Assembly (NCBI RefSeq): GCF_042660705.1
Contig: NZ_JBHSUQ010000001.1
Strand: one strand, 5' to 3'
Length of the DNA: 64,000 nt
From: Undibacterium_A arcticum
Lineage (GTDB): Bacteria > Pseudomonadota > Gammaproteobacteria > Burkholderiales > Burkholderiaceae_D
Position 1 is the first letter of the stretch, and each line of letters opens with the position of its first letter. The translations under genes were made by a program, and so were the position numbers. The notes under the pieces were generated by a model that did not search any database, had not been told where the DNA came from, and worked only from the letters and a program-made list of their open reading frames with translations. Of the stretch, positions 44,581 through 55,015 are shown in pieces.

Positions 44581-45103
44581 ATGGCCATTTACCAGTTGGG
44601 CGACGCTGCACCGGCGATCGACCCGTCCGCCTATATCACGGACTCCGCCAGCATCATCGGCAAGGTCAGCATCGGGACGGGAGCATCTGTGTGGTTCGGC
44701 GTAACGATACGCGGCGACAACGAGGCGATCGTCATCGGTGCCAACAGCAATGTGCAGGAAAACTGCATTTTGCATACCGATATGGGTTACCCGCTCACGA
44801 TCGGCGACAATGTGTCAGTCGGCCATCAGGCCATGCTGCATGGCTGCACTATCGGCGATGGTGCGCTGATCGGTATCCAGGCGGTGATTCTGAATGGCGC
44901 GGTGATTGGTAAATTGCCTGGTCGGTGCCGGTGCGCTGGTCACTGAAGGCAAGAATTTCCCGGACAATTCATTGATCATCGGCACCCCTGCAAAGGTGGT
45001 GCGGACCCTAAGCGAAGAAGAAATTGCCAATTTGCAGGGCAATGCTGCGAACTACGTGGAGCGCGGTCAATTTTTTAGAACGAATTTGAAGCGAATCGGA
45101 TAA
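44581..45103 (+). CDS. Gamma-class carbonic anhydrase family protein (one frameshift)
   Basis: The restored protein is 174 aa, the normal size. It has a left-handed beta-helix of hexapeptide repeats (IGKVSIGTGASVWFGVTIRG) with metal-binding His residues in ILHTD and VGHQAMLHG. YrdA/PaaY-like members may hydrate CO2 or bind zinc only. The frame breaks at three A (44911-44913) where five restore VIGKNCLVGAGALV. The stop overlaps the hslO start by one base, so the two are co-translated. Confidence 0.88.
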
Positions 45104-46046
45104 TGACGGATACGTTGCAGAAGTTCATGTTTGAAAACGCCGCAGTGCGCGGCGAATTGGTGGAGCTGTCCGATGCCTGGCAACAAGTGCAGGAGCGACA
45201 CGATTATCCGAAAGCAGTCCGCACCCTGTTGGGTGAAATGCTGGCCGCTGCCGCCTTGCTATCGGCTAATCTGAAGTTCAATGGCGTGATCGTGATGCAA
45301 ATCCACGGCGACGGCCCGATACGGTTGCTGGTGGTCGAATGTGATTCCGAATTGCAACTGCGCGCTACCGCAAAACTGGCACCCGATGCCGTCATCGCGG
45401 ACGATGCAACGCTGACGCAACTAGTGCATGCGCATGGCAGTGGCCGCTTTGTTATTACGCTCGATCCGAAGGACAAATTGCCAGGACAGCAGGTCTATCA
45501 AGGCATCGTCCCGCTGGATGGCGATGACGTCGCCACTGTGATCGAAAACTACATGTTGCGCTCGGAGCAGCTCGACACGAGGCTATGGCTAGCCGCCGAT
45601 GGCAATGTAACGCGCGGTTTGTTGCTGCAGAAACTACCTAGACATGGCGGCACAGCTGGTTCGCACACGCACGAGGACCAGGAGCATGACGAACTGGAAA
45701 CTTGGAATCGCGCGCTGATGCTGGCGTCGACCTTGAAGCGTGAGGAATTGCTGACGACTGACATCGGCACCTTGATGCATCGCCTGTTCTGGGAAGAAAC
45801 TATCCGGGTTTTCGAACCGAAGCATCCGGGTTTCACTGCAGTTGCACCCGCGAAAAAGTGGGCAATATGCTCAAAATCCTTGGGCAGGAAGAGATCGATG
45901 CGGCCCTGGCTGATTTGGGCAAGCTAGGTATCAATTGCGATTTCTGCGGATTGCATTACGAATTTGACAGAGTCGATTGTGCGCAGCTATTTGCCACCGA
46001 TCTGCCGGTCGAAAGCATCAAACCGGCTGGTGAACTCAAGCACTGA
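45103..46046 (+). CDS. hslO: Redox-regulated chaperone Hsp33 (one frameshift)
   Basis: Hsp33 is a holdase activated by oxidation of its zinc-bound cysteines. Restored length is about 314 aa. The redox switch is CxC (HCSCTREKV) and CDFCG near the C-terminus. The first Cys pair appears only after correcting three T (45831-45833) to four; as read, the frame loses it and runs on. A 13-bp tandem duplication (CTCAAGCACTGAG) begins at 46035 and covers the stop codon. Confidence 0.92.
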
Positions 46047-46060
46047 GCTCAAGCACTGAG
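46035..46060. repeat. 13-bp tandem duplication at the end of hslO
   Basis: CTCAAGCACTGAG is repeated directly (46035-46047, 46048-46060); the first copy holds the hslO stop codon. Confidence 0.85.
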
Positions 46061-46096
46061 GCGCAATTCTGTTTGGGGATTGTGCCAAATTCGGCC

Positions 46097-46122
46097 CGTT
46101 GCGGTAGCTGACCGCCGCAACG
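46097..46122. terminator. Weak hairpin between convergent hslO and ftsB
   Basis: CGTTGCGG/CCGCAACG with a 10-nt loop. There is no T tract on either side, so intrinsic termination is uncertain. Confidence 0.35.
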
Positions 46123-46161
46123 TCATCCTGACGTTCGGGCTCATCGCAACGCCCGCGGCGG

Positions 46162-46512
46162 CTAACGGCCTGCCGTGTTGTCGATCGTGCCGGTCCGTAC
46201 GGTCGCAGATGATAACGCTGACTCCGGCGCGACTTTATTGTGCGGATCGACTACCTGGATGAAGATTTCACCGTCCTTGATCATGCCCAGCTCATAACGG
46301 GCGCGCTCTTCGATTGCGCCGGTGCCGTCTTTCAGGTCCTGCACTTCGGATTCGAGCTTCGCATTACGCGCCTTCAACTCGTCATTCTTTTTTTGTGCTG
46401 CAACGACGTGCTGATCCAGATCCCACGCGCGCAGCCAGCCACCCTTGCCCAGCCATAGCGGATACTGGATCAGGATCAACAGGGCTGTCAGCGCAAGAGT
46501 AATCAGACGCAT
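46162..46512 (-). CDS. ftsB: Cell division protein FtsB
   Basis: The 116-aa bitopic membrane protein of the divisome partners FtsL and FtsQ. A single N-terminal membrane segment (LITLALTALLILIQYPLW) is followed by a coiled coil (AAQKKNDELKARNAKLESEV) and the conserved IEERARYELGMIK. It sits directly downstream of eno, the standard place. ATG 46512 is taken since it opens the membrane segment. Confidence 0.93.
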   Translation of the reverse strand: MRLITLALTALLILIQYPLWLGKGGWLRAWDLDQHVVAAQKKNDELKARNAKLESEVQDLKDGTGAIEERARYELGMIKDGEIFIQVVDPHNKVAPESALSSATVRTGTIDNTAGR

Positions 46513-46572
46513 TGCAGGATTCCGGAGCGCACCCGGCATCGGACCAAGTGGTGCGATGCCGGACGCGGGTAC

Positions 46573-47856
46573 TTATTTGAGATTGTAGAACGCGTCGCGT
46601 CCCGGATAGCTGGCGATGTCACCGAGGTCTTCTTCGATGCGCAGCAACTGATTGTATTTCGCCATGCGGTCGGAGCGCGACATCGATCCGGTCTTGATCT
46701 GCAGTGCATTGGTGCCTACTGCGATATCGGCGATCGTTGAATCCTCGGTCTCGCCGGAGCGGTGCGAAATTACTGCGGTATACCCGGCGCGCTTGGCCAT
46801 CTCGATCGCGGCGAAGGTTTCGGTCAAGGTGCCGATCTGGTTGATCTTGATCAGGATCGAGTTGGCGACACCCTTCTGGATGCCTTCTTTCAGGATCTTG
46901 GTGTTGGTCACGAACAGGTCGTCGCCAACCAGTTGTACCTTTTTACCCAGCGCCTCGGTCAGGATTGCCCAGCCGTCCCAATCGTTTTCGGCCATCGCGT
47001 CTTCGATCGAAATGATCGGGTACTTGTCGCACCAGGTTTCGAGCAGGTTGGTGAAATCGGTCGACGACAGGACCAGGCCTTCGCCTTCCAGATGATATTT
47101 GCCATCCTTGTAGAACTCGCTGGCGGCGCAATCGAGACCCAGTGCGATCTGTGTGCCAGGCTCGTAGCCGGCTTGCTCAATGGCCTGAATGATCAGCTTG
47201 ATCGCTTCTTCATGATTCGCCACCGATGGCGCGAAGCCGCCCTCGTCACCGACCGCCGTGGTCAGTCCTTTGTCCTGCAGGATTTTTTTCAGGGTATGGA
47301 AAACTTCGGCGCCATAGCGAATCGCTTCGCGGAAGCTCGGTGCGCCGACCGGGATAATCATGAATTCCTGAATATCGAGGTTGTTGTCGGCATGCGCGCC
47401 GCCATTGATGACGTTCATCATGGGTACCGGCATCTGCATCGCACCGGAACCGCCAAAATAGCGATACAGCGGCAAGCCGGCCTCTTCGGCTGCCGCCTTG
47501 GCAACCGCCATCGATACCGCCAGCATGGCGTTGGCGCCCAGGCGCGACTTGTTTTCGGTGCCGTCGAGGTCGATCAGCGTGCGGTCCAGAAACGCTTGTT
47601 CGTTGGCATCCAGGCCCATGATCGCTTCGGCGATCTCGGTGTTGATATGCTCGCAGGCGTTCAATACGCCCTTGCCAAAATAACGGCTCTTGTCGCCGTC
47701 GCGCAGCTCGATCGCTTCGCGCGAGCCGGTCGATGCGCCCGACGGCACTGCGGCACGGCCCATGACGCCCGATTCCAGCAGCACGTCGCACTCGACGGTA
47801 GGGTTGCCGCGCGAGTCGATCACTTCACGGCCGATGATGTCAACGATAGCACTCAT
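46573..47856 (-). CDS. eno: Enolase
   Basis: The 427-aa enzyme interconverts 2-phosphoglycerate and phosphoenolpyruvate in glycolysis and can also join the RNA degradosome. The signature ILIKINQIGTLTETF, the GGAHADNN loop and the catalytic SHRSGETED are intact. It starts at ATG 47856 (MSAIVDIIGREV). A phased half-site element lies 66-125 bp upstream, between kdsA and eno. Confidence 0.97.
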   Translation of the reverse strand: MSAIVDIIGREVIDSRGNPTVECDVLLESGVMGRAAVPSGASTGSREAIELRDGDKSRYFGKGVLNACEHINTEIAEAIMGLDANEQAFLDRTLIDLDGTENKSRLGANAMLAVSMAVAKAAAEEAGLPLYRYFGGSGAMQMPVPMMNVINGGAHADNNLDIQEFMIIPVGAPSFREAIRYGAEVFHTLKKILQDKGLTTAVGDEGGFAPSVANHEEAIKLIIQAIEQAGYEPGTQIALGLDCAASEFYKDGKYHLEGEGLVLSSTDFTNLLETWCDKYPIISIEDAMAENDWDGWAILTEALGKKVQLVGDDLFVTNTKILKEGIQKGVANSILIKINQIGTLTETFAAIEMAKRAGYTAVISHRSGETEDSTIADIAVGTNALQIKTGSMSRSDRMAKYNQLLRIEEDLGDIASYPGRDAFYNLK

Positions 47857-47921
47857 GTATTCTCCCAAAAATTTAGCGAAATGGTTGCCGAGACTAACAT
47901 GGGAGGACCGATATGTCACAC

Positions 47922-47981
47922 ATACTCCCTTCGAACATGTCTATTTTCGCAACAAAACAAACGAAAATATACACATACTCC
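47922..47981 (-). repeat. Phased half-site element E (53-bp spacing)
   Basis: On the minus strand GGAGTATGTG starts at 47981 and again at 47928, 53 bp apart. Between them is a hairpin TATTTTCG/CGAAAATA in the same register as the hairpin of the element at 55887; columns 11-19 (TATATTTTC against TACATTTTC) align between the two. It lies in the kdsA-eno gap. Confidence 0.7.
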
Positions 47982-48030
47982 GCCCCATGTGGTATCAATA
48001 GATCAACCGCATGGACCGGTGTCGGTCAGT

Positions 48031-48883
48031 CTAGGAAAAATCAGATTCCAGAAATCCGGCTTTCTTGGTGACGCGGTCGAGCTCGATCAGCGTCGACAGC
48101 AGCTCCTTCATGCGCGCCAGCGGCACCGCATTCGGGCCATCGGACATGGCCTGCGCCGGGTTCGGGTGCGTTTCCATGAATATCCCAGCCACGCCCACGG
48201 CAATTGCGGCACGCGCGAGGACTGGCACGAACTCGCGCTGACCACCTGACGAACTACCCTGCCCGCCCGGCAACTGCACCGAATGGGTCGCGTCAAACAC
48301 GATCGGGCAGCCAGTCTCGCGCATGATCGCCAGCGAACGCATGTCGGACACCAGATTGTTGTAGCCGAAAGACACCCCGCGTTCGCACGCCATGAACACA
48401 TCGTCCGGCAGTCCCGCCTGCAATGCAGCGGCGCGTGCCTTGTCGATGACATTTCATATCATGCGGTGCCAGGAACTGGCCCTTCTTGATATTCACCGGC
48501 TTGCCCGATTGCGCGCAGGCGTGGATGAAATCGGTCTGGCGGCACAGGAAAGCCGGCGTCTGCAACACGTCGACCACCGCCGCTACCGGTGTGATTTCGT
48601 CGATCTCGTGAATATCGGTCAATACCGGCACGCCGATCTGCTGCTTCACATCGGCCAGGATTTCCAGCCCTTTTTCCATGCCAAGGCCGCGGAAAGAAGT
48701 GCCGGACGAGCGATTGGCTTTATCGAACGACGATTTATAAATGAAGGGTATGCCGAGCGCGCTGGTGATTTCCTTCAAGCTGCCGGCGGTGTCGTGCGCC
48801 ATCTGACGGGATTCGATCACGCAGGGGCCGGCGATCAGAAAAAATGGCTGGTCGAGACCGACCTCGAAACCGCATAGCTTCAT
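48031..48883 (-). CDS. kdsA: 3-deoxy-D-manno-octulosonate 8-phosphate synthase (one frameshift)
   Basis: KdsA condenses phosphoenolpyruvate and arabinose 5-phosphate to make the Kdo precursor of lipopolysaccharide. Motifs: IAGPCVIES, YKSSFDKANRSS, FLCRQTDF, NIKKGQFLAP and FDATHSVQLPG. Restored length is 284 aa, the standard. The frame breaks at three T (48452-48454) where five give DMKNVIDKARA. The start overlaps the pyrG stop by 4 bp. Confidence 0.95.
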
Positions 48884-50561
48884 GCCGCACTCCGTTCCAA
48901 GGACGCTTCAGACAGCGCCGGGGCAACGGCCTGCCGGTGCGCCAGCGCCGCCTTGATGAAGGAAATGAACAAGGGATGGCCTTCGCGCGGCGTGGATTTG
49001 AATTCCGGATGAAATTGCACGCCGACGTACCAAGGATGCGCATGGTCACCGGTGCGCGGCAGTTCCATGATTTCGCACAGGTCTTCTGTCGGCGTGCGCG
49101 CCGACACGACCAGGCCGGCCGCTTCGACCCGGCCCAGGTAATGATTATTCGCTTCGTAGCGATGGCGGTGACGTTCGGTGACGACATTGCCGTAAATTTC
49201 GGCGGCCAGCGAACCCGGCTTGACCGCACAGGTTTGTGCGCCCAGACGCATGGTGCCGCCGAGGTCGGAATTCTCGTCGCGCAATTCGACCTTGCCATCG
49301 TGGTTTTGCCATTCGTTGATCAAGGCGACCACCGGCTGTTCGGTCGCGGCATCGAATTCGGTCGAATTCGACTTCGAGAGGCCCGCCACATTGCGTGCAT
49401 ATTCGATCAGTGCCACTTGCATGCCGAGACAGATGCCAAGATACGGTATCTTGTTTCACGTGCGTATTGCGCTGCGGCGATCTTGCCTTCGACGCCGCGT
49501 TTGCCAAAGCCGCCCGGCACCAGGATCGCATCGTATTTGGCCAGATGTGCGGTACCTTTGACTTCGATTTCTTCGGAATCGAGGTATTCGATATTGACCC
49601 GGCTTTCGGTATGAATACCGGCGTGACGCAAGGCTTCGGTCAACGACTTGTAGGATTCGGTCAGATCGACATATTTTCCGACCATGCCGATCGTGATGTC
49701 ATGCTTCGGATGTTCCAGCCCATACACCAGTTTGTCCCACATCGACAGGTCGGCAGGCTTCGGCGACAGGCCGAGTTTTTCACAAACGATCGCATCGAGG
49801 CCCTGGTCATGCAGCATCTGCGGAATCTTGTAGATCGTATCGGCATCCCACACGGAAATGACGGCGTTCTCCGGCACATTGGAGAACAGCGAGATCTTGG
49901 CCCGTTCGTCATTCGGAATGGGGCGATCGGCGCGGCATAGCAATGCGTCGGGAAAAATACCAATCTCACGCAGCTTTTGCACGCTGTGCTGAGTCGGCTT
50001 GGTTTTGAGCTCGCCGGCCGTAGCAATAAACGGCACCAGCGTCAAATGCACGAACGCGGCAGCGTTGCGCCCAGCGCGCAGACTCAATTGACGAACCGCT
50101 TCGAGGAAAGGCAAGGATTCGATATCACCGACCGTGCCGCCAATTTCCACCAGCGCGACATCATAGCCTTCCGCGCCGCGATGGATGTAGTCCTGGATTT
50201 CGTTGGTGATGTGCGGGATTACCTGGACAGTCTTGCCAAGATATTCACCACGACGCTCCTTGCGGATCACCGATTCGTAGATCTGACCAGTGGTGAAATT
50301 ATTAACTTTCTTCATCCGCGTGGTGATGAAGCGTTCGTAATGGCCGAGGTCGAGATCAGTTTCGGCGCCGTCATCGGTGACGAACACTTCGCCATGCTGG
50401 AATGGACTCATTGTCCCCGGATCCACATTGATATACGGATCGAGTTTCAACATAGTGACTTTAAGGCCGCGCGATTCGAGGATCGCAGCGAGAGAGGCGG
50501 CGGCTATCCCTTTACCAAGGGAAGACACGACGCCACCGGTGACGAAAACAAACTTGGTCAT
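48880..50561 (-). CDS. pyrG: CTP synthase (one frameshift)
   Basis: CTP synthase aminates UTP using glutamine-derived ammonia. The synthase domain (FVTGGVVSSLGKGI, VEIGGTVGDIES) is followed by a class I glutamine amidotransferase domain with the nucleophile in GICLGMQ and the His/Glu in VQFHPEF. Restored length is about 560 aa. The frame breaks at two T (49451-49452) where three restore ETKIPYLGICLGMQ, exactly at the catalytic Cys. An essential enzyme for this pathway. Confidence 0.95.
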
Positions 50562-50691
50562 TGCAGAAGGTGCCGAACGGCACGAGCGGGAAATTGAAAT
50601 TATACCGCAAACAGCACTGCCCTCCGCACAAATCTACATTCCCACGAGCCACTGCAAATCGTCATGCGATCATGCCGGGCATACGTCGCAT

Positions 50692-51633
50692 TCACATCGT
50701 GTAAGCAAACAATAACCGGGCAAAACTCTGGGCGCCGATCGCGTTCGACAGGCCTCTGATCTCAGTGCTGCGCCGGACGACGGACGCGCGGAAACTGAAA
50801 GGACCGTCATTGCGGGCAAACCCGAGTTCGGCCTCGCCGACGAAACGCTTGGGTTGCACTGTATGGATGTTGTCATTCGAATAGCCGCCCTGCAAGCTGG
50901 CATTATAGGCAACCGCGCGCGCATCGACCCTGAAAAAGGCATGCAGCGTGGATCCGTCCGGCAACAGGTTCAGTGCGCCGGCGCGCGCCACCACACCGCC
51001 GGACGCATCGGCATAGATATTGCCAAATCGACCATTGGCGTAGGGCGTGACGTCAAGCCAGCCGCTGGGATGCCAGCGGACCGGGCTGACACTCCCGTAC
51101 AGGATTGCACCCACTTCATTCTTGATCTGGGTGCTCCAGCTCTGCGGCAATGGGTAGTGACCGATCCGATGAATCATGTCCTGGCCGCGTTCGCCGCCGG
51201 CACACGGACCGATGCAGCCGATATCAAGTCCCAGTTTCCAGCTGGAGCCATCCGCGTGATGGAGTTCCTTGAACGCGCCGACGTACAACCATGCCGCATA
51301 GGGATGATCATTGCTGGCCAACGCACCGGGCAAAATCTTGATGTCCGACGCGGTGTACTGCTCTTGCCCGAACTGCCAGCCGACCACGGCTAACTGGTCC
51401 GCGCGGTGCAACGCATAGCGCTGGCTATAACGCAGTCCGCTGGTATAAAAACCGTCGCTGTCTCTCACGACCAGAAAGCTGTCGTTATCGATCTCGAGTG
51501 CGTGCGTGGTCTTGCCGTCACGGTAGATCGCCCGTATGTCGTCCCAGTCGAAGCCGAGGTTCTCTGCATGTGCCAGAGCGGTCAAGGTGGACATGAGGGC
51601 TGCGGCCAGTAGTTGCAGAGAAAATTTATGCAT
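50692..51633 (-). CDS. LpxR-like lipid A deacylase (DUF2219)
   Basis: The 313-aa protein has a signal peptide (about residues 1-23) and a predicted outer-membrane beta-barrel ending in Phe-rich LLFAYTM. The family motif ALEIDNDSF...DGFYTSGLRYS and the later NDHPYAAWLYVG match LpxR-type enzymes that remove acyl chains from lipid A. Catalytic His was not pinned down. Intact. Confidence 0.82.
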   Translation of the reverse strand: MHKFSLQLLAAALMSTLTALAHAENLGFDWDDIRAIYRDGKTTHALEIDNDSFLVVRDSDGFYTSGLRYSQRYALHRADQLAVVGWQFGQEQYTASDIKILPGALASNDHPYAAWLYVGAFKELHHADGSSWKLGLDIGCIGPCAGGERGQDMIHRIGHYPLPQSWSTQIKNEVGAILYGSVSPVRWHPSGWLDVTPYANGRFGNIYADASGGVVARAGALNLLPDGSTLHAFFRVDARAVAYNASLQGGYSNDNIHTVQPKRFVGEAELGFARNDGPFSFRASVVRRSTEIRGLSNAIGAQSFARLLFAYTM

Positions 51634-51648
51634 GCGATTTAATCAGAT

Positions 51649-52473
51649 TCATCGGGCAAGGAGCAACGATTGGAGCAACGATTCGATCATGTCATGGGTT
51701 GCTTGCGCCGCCAAGGCAGGCGACTCCATTGGAAACAGATGGCCGCCGGGGATGGTACGAAAATATTTACCAACCGTGCGCCGCGTTGCAGCCAATCCGG
51801 CCTGCCGGCACTCGATCGAAGCGCTGCCGCCGACAAACCCGATCGGCACCGGAAACGGTCGCCGCATCAGAGCGCCCAAATGATCGGGCAGGCCGCGATA
51901 GACGGCAGTTTCTGTTTCACGATTGAAACGCAGCGCGACACCTTCAGGGTGCGGCTGCGTTCCATGCTCGATGTAGTCGCGCAACACTTCCGGCGGCCAA
52001 CTGGCAAACATCTCTTTCGCCGCGAAGTGCTGATACGCGGCTTCCGCGTCGGGCCACAGAATGCGTCGCTTTACCGAGGACTGCGCCGGCGAGAATTTAT
52101 CGTTCAATCCAAGCTTTTTCGCAATACGTACCGCGATCGCGCGCCATCCAGCGACGATCGGCGAATCCAGCAGAACCACGCAGCGCACCAGATCCGGCCG
52201 CGCCTTGGCAGCCATCATGCTGAGCATGCCGCCCAGCGAATGGCCGACCAGGATCACCGGCGCATCGTAACGCGCGACTAAATCATCGATCAATTCCTGC
52301 ACCAGCGCTGGCCAGCCATTGGTCACCGGATATTTCGGATTGTGCGCATGCATGTCCAGCGCCTGCACCTCGTAGTGCTGACGCAAATACTGGAAGAACA
52401 CGCGATACGTGCCTGCCGGATAGCTGTTCGCATGGGCGAAGTGCAGAATCGGCTTGTTGCCCGCTGCGGTCAT
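51649..52473 (-). CDS. Alpha/beta-fold hydrolase
   Basis: The 274-aa protein has HFAHANSYPAG at the oxyanion region, the nucleophile elbow GHSLGGM and the late His in IPGGHLFPMESP. ATG 52473 follows AGGGAA; the upstream Met (52512) has no site. It lies 15 bp before the lipid A deacylase gene and follows comEC. Substrate unknown. Confidence 0.85.
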   Translation of the reverse strand: MTAAGNKPILHFAHANSYPAGTYRVFFQYLRQHYEVQALDMHAHNPKYPVTNGWPALVQELIDDLVARYDAPVILVGHSLGGMLSMMAAKARPDLVRCVVLLDSPIVAGWRAIAVRIAKKLGLNDKFSPAQSSVKRRILWPDAEAAYQHFAAKEMFASWPPEVLRDYIEHGTQPHPEGVALRFNRETETAVYRGLPDHLGALMRRPFPVPIGFVGGSASIECRQAGLAATRRTVGKYFRTIPGGHLFPMESPALAAQATHDMIESLLQSLLLAR

Positions 52474-52557
52474 GATGGTTCCCTCAAATTGCCAAAATTT
52501 CAAATTGTTCACATTATTTTCTTGCGTATTTTCTTGCGTGGCTCGGTGTAGGGTCAG

Positions 52558-54999
52558 TTATTGCCCATACCAGTAGCGGGCATGCTCAGTACGGTATTCC
52601 GAGATGCTGAGGGTAGACCCGAATTGTAAAGTGATTGCCCCCGCCTCGTCGTTGCGCAACCGTCGGATGCCGAGGTTGCGGTAACGTTCGAACACCTCGG
52701 CCTTGGGATGACCGTAACGATTGCGATACCCCATCTGGAATACGGCGACCTCGGGCTGGACCGCCTGCAAAAATGGCAAGGTGGACGACGTGCCGCTGCC
52801 GTGATGCGGCGCCAGCAATACGGTGGCATGCAATTTCTCGCGGTCGCGCCCGACCAATTCGTCTTCCTGAATCGCCTCGATGTCGGCCGGCAGCAAGATC
52901 GACCGTGCACCGAGGCTGATCTTTAGCGTACACCCACGCGCATTCGACTTCCATTTCTGACTGTCATAACTGCCTGCGGTTGGATGCAGCATCTCAAACT
53001 GCACACCATCCCAAGACCAAGCTTGCCCGGCCTCGCAACGACGATGATGCGGGGCCGCTTGCACGATCGGGCTGTCGGCCTTCAGCGAGGACAGCACCCA
53101 GCCAGTATTGATCTCATTAAAAATCGTCAAGGCGCCGCCGGAATGGTCATTATCGTTGTGCGACACGATCACACCATCGAGCGCCGTAATACCGCGCGCT
53201 TTCAGATACGGCAGGATCACGCGATTGCCGCCGTTCGATTCCGGCCCATAGAATGGTCCGGTATCGTACAGCAGTCGGTGTTGCGGCGTTTCAATCAACA
53301 ACGCCATACCCTGACCGACGTCGAAGGCGGTCACCCACATCGTGCCGGCCTCGGGACGTGTCGGCGCATTGAGCAGCAATGGTACCCACCCGACCAGACC
53401 AAACCAGCGGGCTGGCCAGCCGCGCGGCGCCAGCAGCCACAGCGTTCCGATCGAGGCGCAAACGAACACCCACACCGGCGGCACCGCTGCCGCCCATACG
53501 GCTGCCGGCAATGCACTCAACCACGCCAACCCATGCACCAGCCACTGCACCAGCAGATGCGCCAAGTTCAGGACCCAGCCAGACAAGGGTGCCGGCAGAA
53601 TGCTGCCCGCCAGCGCTAATGGCGTCACGAAAAAACTGACCAGCGGAATCGCCACCGCATTCGCAATCGGACTAACCAATGACATCTGGCCAAACAGCAG
53701 CATGGTCAGCGGCACCAGCGCCAATGTGACGACATACTGCGTATGCGCTGCGGCCATGATGTCCCGCCGCCAGCGCTGCCGGCGCGATGGCGCAGCGTCG
53801 GCACGCCGCGCGGTGCGACCGACCGACGCATACAAAATCACCGCCACCGCGCCGAACGACAGCCAGAATCCCGGCCATAACACGGCCCAGGGATCGAGCA
53901 GGACCGCCACGCCGAGCGCCGCGCACAACACATGGGATACTCGTGTGATCCGGCCAAACCACAGTGCTGCCGCCACCACTGACAGCATATACAGCGTGCG
54001 CTGCGCCGGCACGCCGAATCCGGCCAACAGCACGTATACCAGCGCCATCGCCGCGCCGGCCAGCGCTGCCACCTTTTGCGCCGGCAATATCGATGGCAGT
54101 TGCGCGCGCGTAAAAAAAGAGCGCCGCCAGAGCGCAAACATCAAGGCGGCGAACAGGCCGGCAACCATCGTGATGTGCAGCCCCGAGATCGAAAACAGAT
54201 GCGACACGCCGGTACGGCTGAACACCTTCCAGTCCGATTGCGCGACCTCGCGTTGATCGCCCACCACCAGGGCGACCAGCACACCGGCATATTCGCGACC
54301 CGGCAAGGCCGCAAAAATACGATCGCGCAACGCGCCACGGGCACGCTCGACCAGATTGCCGATACTGACTACAAAAGGATCAAGTTCGCGATTGCTGATC
54401 GCAGTATTGGCATCGTCGGCCGGCCTGACATAGCCGGTGGCGCGCAGGTCCTGCTCCAGTAGCCAGACTTCGTAATCAAATCCGTTCGAATTGGCGTTGC
54501 CGTGCGGGCGTTGCAAACGCACTGTCAAGCGCCAGCGCGCGCCCGGTTGCACGTCGCCAACCGTCTGCGACTGTTCGCTTCGAAATCCGGAATACCATGA
54601 CAATGCCAGCTTGGGCGGCACCACCGGCGTTGTTGCGCCAATTGGCAACACCTGCTCCACCGCGAAATTGAAGCGCACGCCCTGATCAAAGCGATAAGGC
54701 AGGCTGTCGATGGTACCGATCAGCGTGATGTCGCGCCCCTCCCATTCCTTCGGCAATTCGCGCGCCAGGTAGTGTTGCGCAAACAGGCTGGCCCAGACGA
54801 CACCGGCGATGCAGCCGCAGGCCAACATAGTGGGGATGCCGAGCTTGGTGATCACATCAAAACGCTTGAGTCGGCGCATTGCCAGCGTGGTCAACACGGC
54901 ACCGAAAGACAACAGCCACAGCGTGGATCCGGCAGGCAGCGCAGCCTGGTTTTGTAACCACGCGATGCCGATCACAAAGCCGATAATGGCGCTGCGCAT
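52558..54999 (-). CDS. comEC: DNA uptake channel protein ComEC/Rec2
   Basis: The 813-aa inner-membrane protein carries incoming single-stranded DNA during natural transformation. There is an N-terminal soluble DUF4131-like part, a many-segment Competence membrane domain (FSISGLHITMVAGL), and a C-terminal metallo-beta-lactamase domain with SHNDNDHSGG and LLAPHHGS. Full length and intact. It starts 16 bp from the tatD stop. Other competence genes are not in the window. Confidence 0.93.
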   Translation of the reverse strand: MRSAIIGFVIGIAWLQNQAALPAGSTLWLLSFGAVLTTLAMRRLKRFDVITKLGIPTMLACGCIAGVVWASLFAQHYLARELPKEWEGRDITLIGTIDSLPYRFDQGVRFNFAVEQVLPIGATTPVVPPKLALSWYSGFRSEQSQTVGDVQPGARWRLTVRLQRPHGNANSNGFDYEVWLLEQDLRATGYVRPADDANTAISNRELDPFVVSIGNLVERARGALRDRIFAALPGREYAGVLVALVVGDQREVAQSDWKVFSRTGVSHLFSISGLHITMVAGLFAALMFALWRRSFFTRAQLPSILPAQKVAALAGAAMALVYVLLAGFGVPAQRTLYMLSVVAAALWFGRITRVSHVLCAALGVAVLLDPWAVLWPGFWLSFGAVAVILYASVGRTARRADAAPSRRQRWRRDIMAAAHTQYVVTLALVPLTMLLFGQMSLVSPIANAVAIPLVSFFVTPLALAGSILPAPLSGWVLNLAHLLVQWLVHGLAWLSALPAAVWAAAVPPVWVFVCASIGTLWLLAPRGWPARWFGLVGWVPLLLNAPTRPEAGTMWVTAFDVGQGMALLIETPQHRLLYDTGPFYGPESNGGNRVILPYLKARGITALDGVIVSHNDNDHSGGALTIFNEINTGWVLSSLKADSPIVQAAPHHRRCEAGQAWSWDGVQFEMLHPTAGSYDSQKWKSNARGCTLKISLGARSILLPADIEAIQEDELVGRDREKLHATVLLAPHHGSGTSSTLPFLQAVQPEVAVFQMGYRNRYGHPKAEVFERYRNLGIRRLRNDEAGAITLQFGSTLSISEYRTEHARYWYGQ

Positions 55000-55015
55000 G
55001 CCGTCGCTTTACCGA

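Noticed and set aside
46762..48249. A 495-codon open frame opposite eno and kdsA
   Set aside because: Antisense shadow of intact enolase; it has no ribosome site or recognisable motif.
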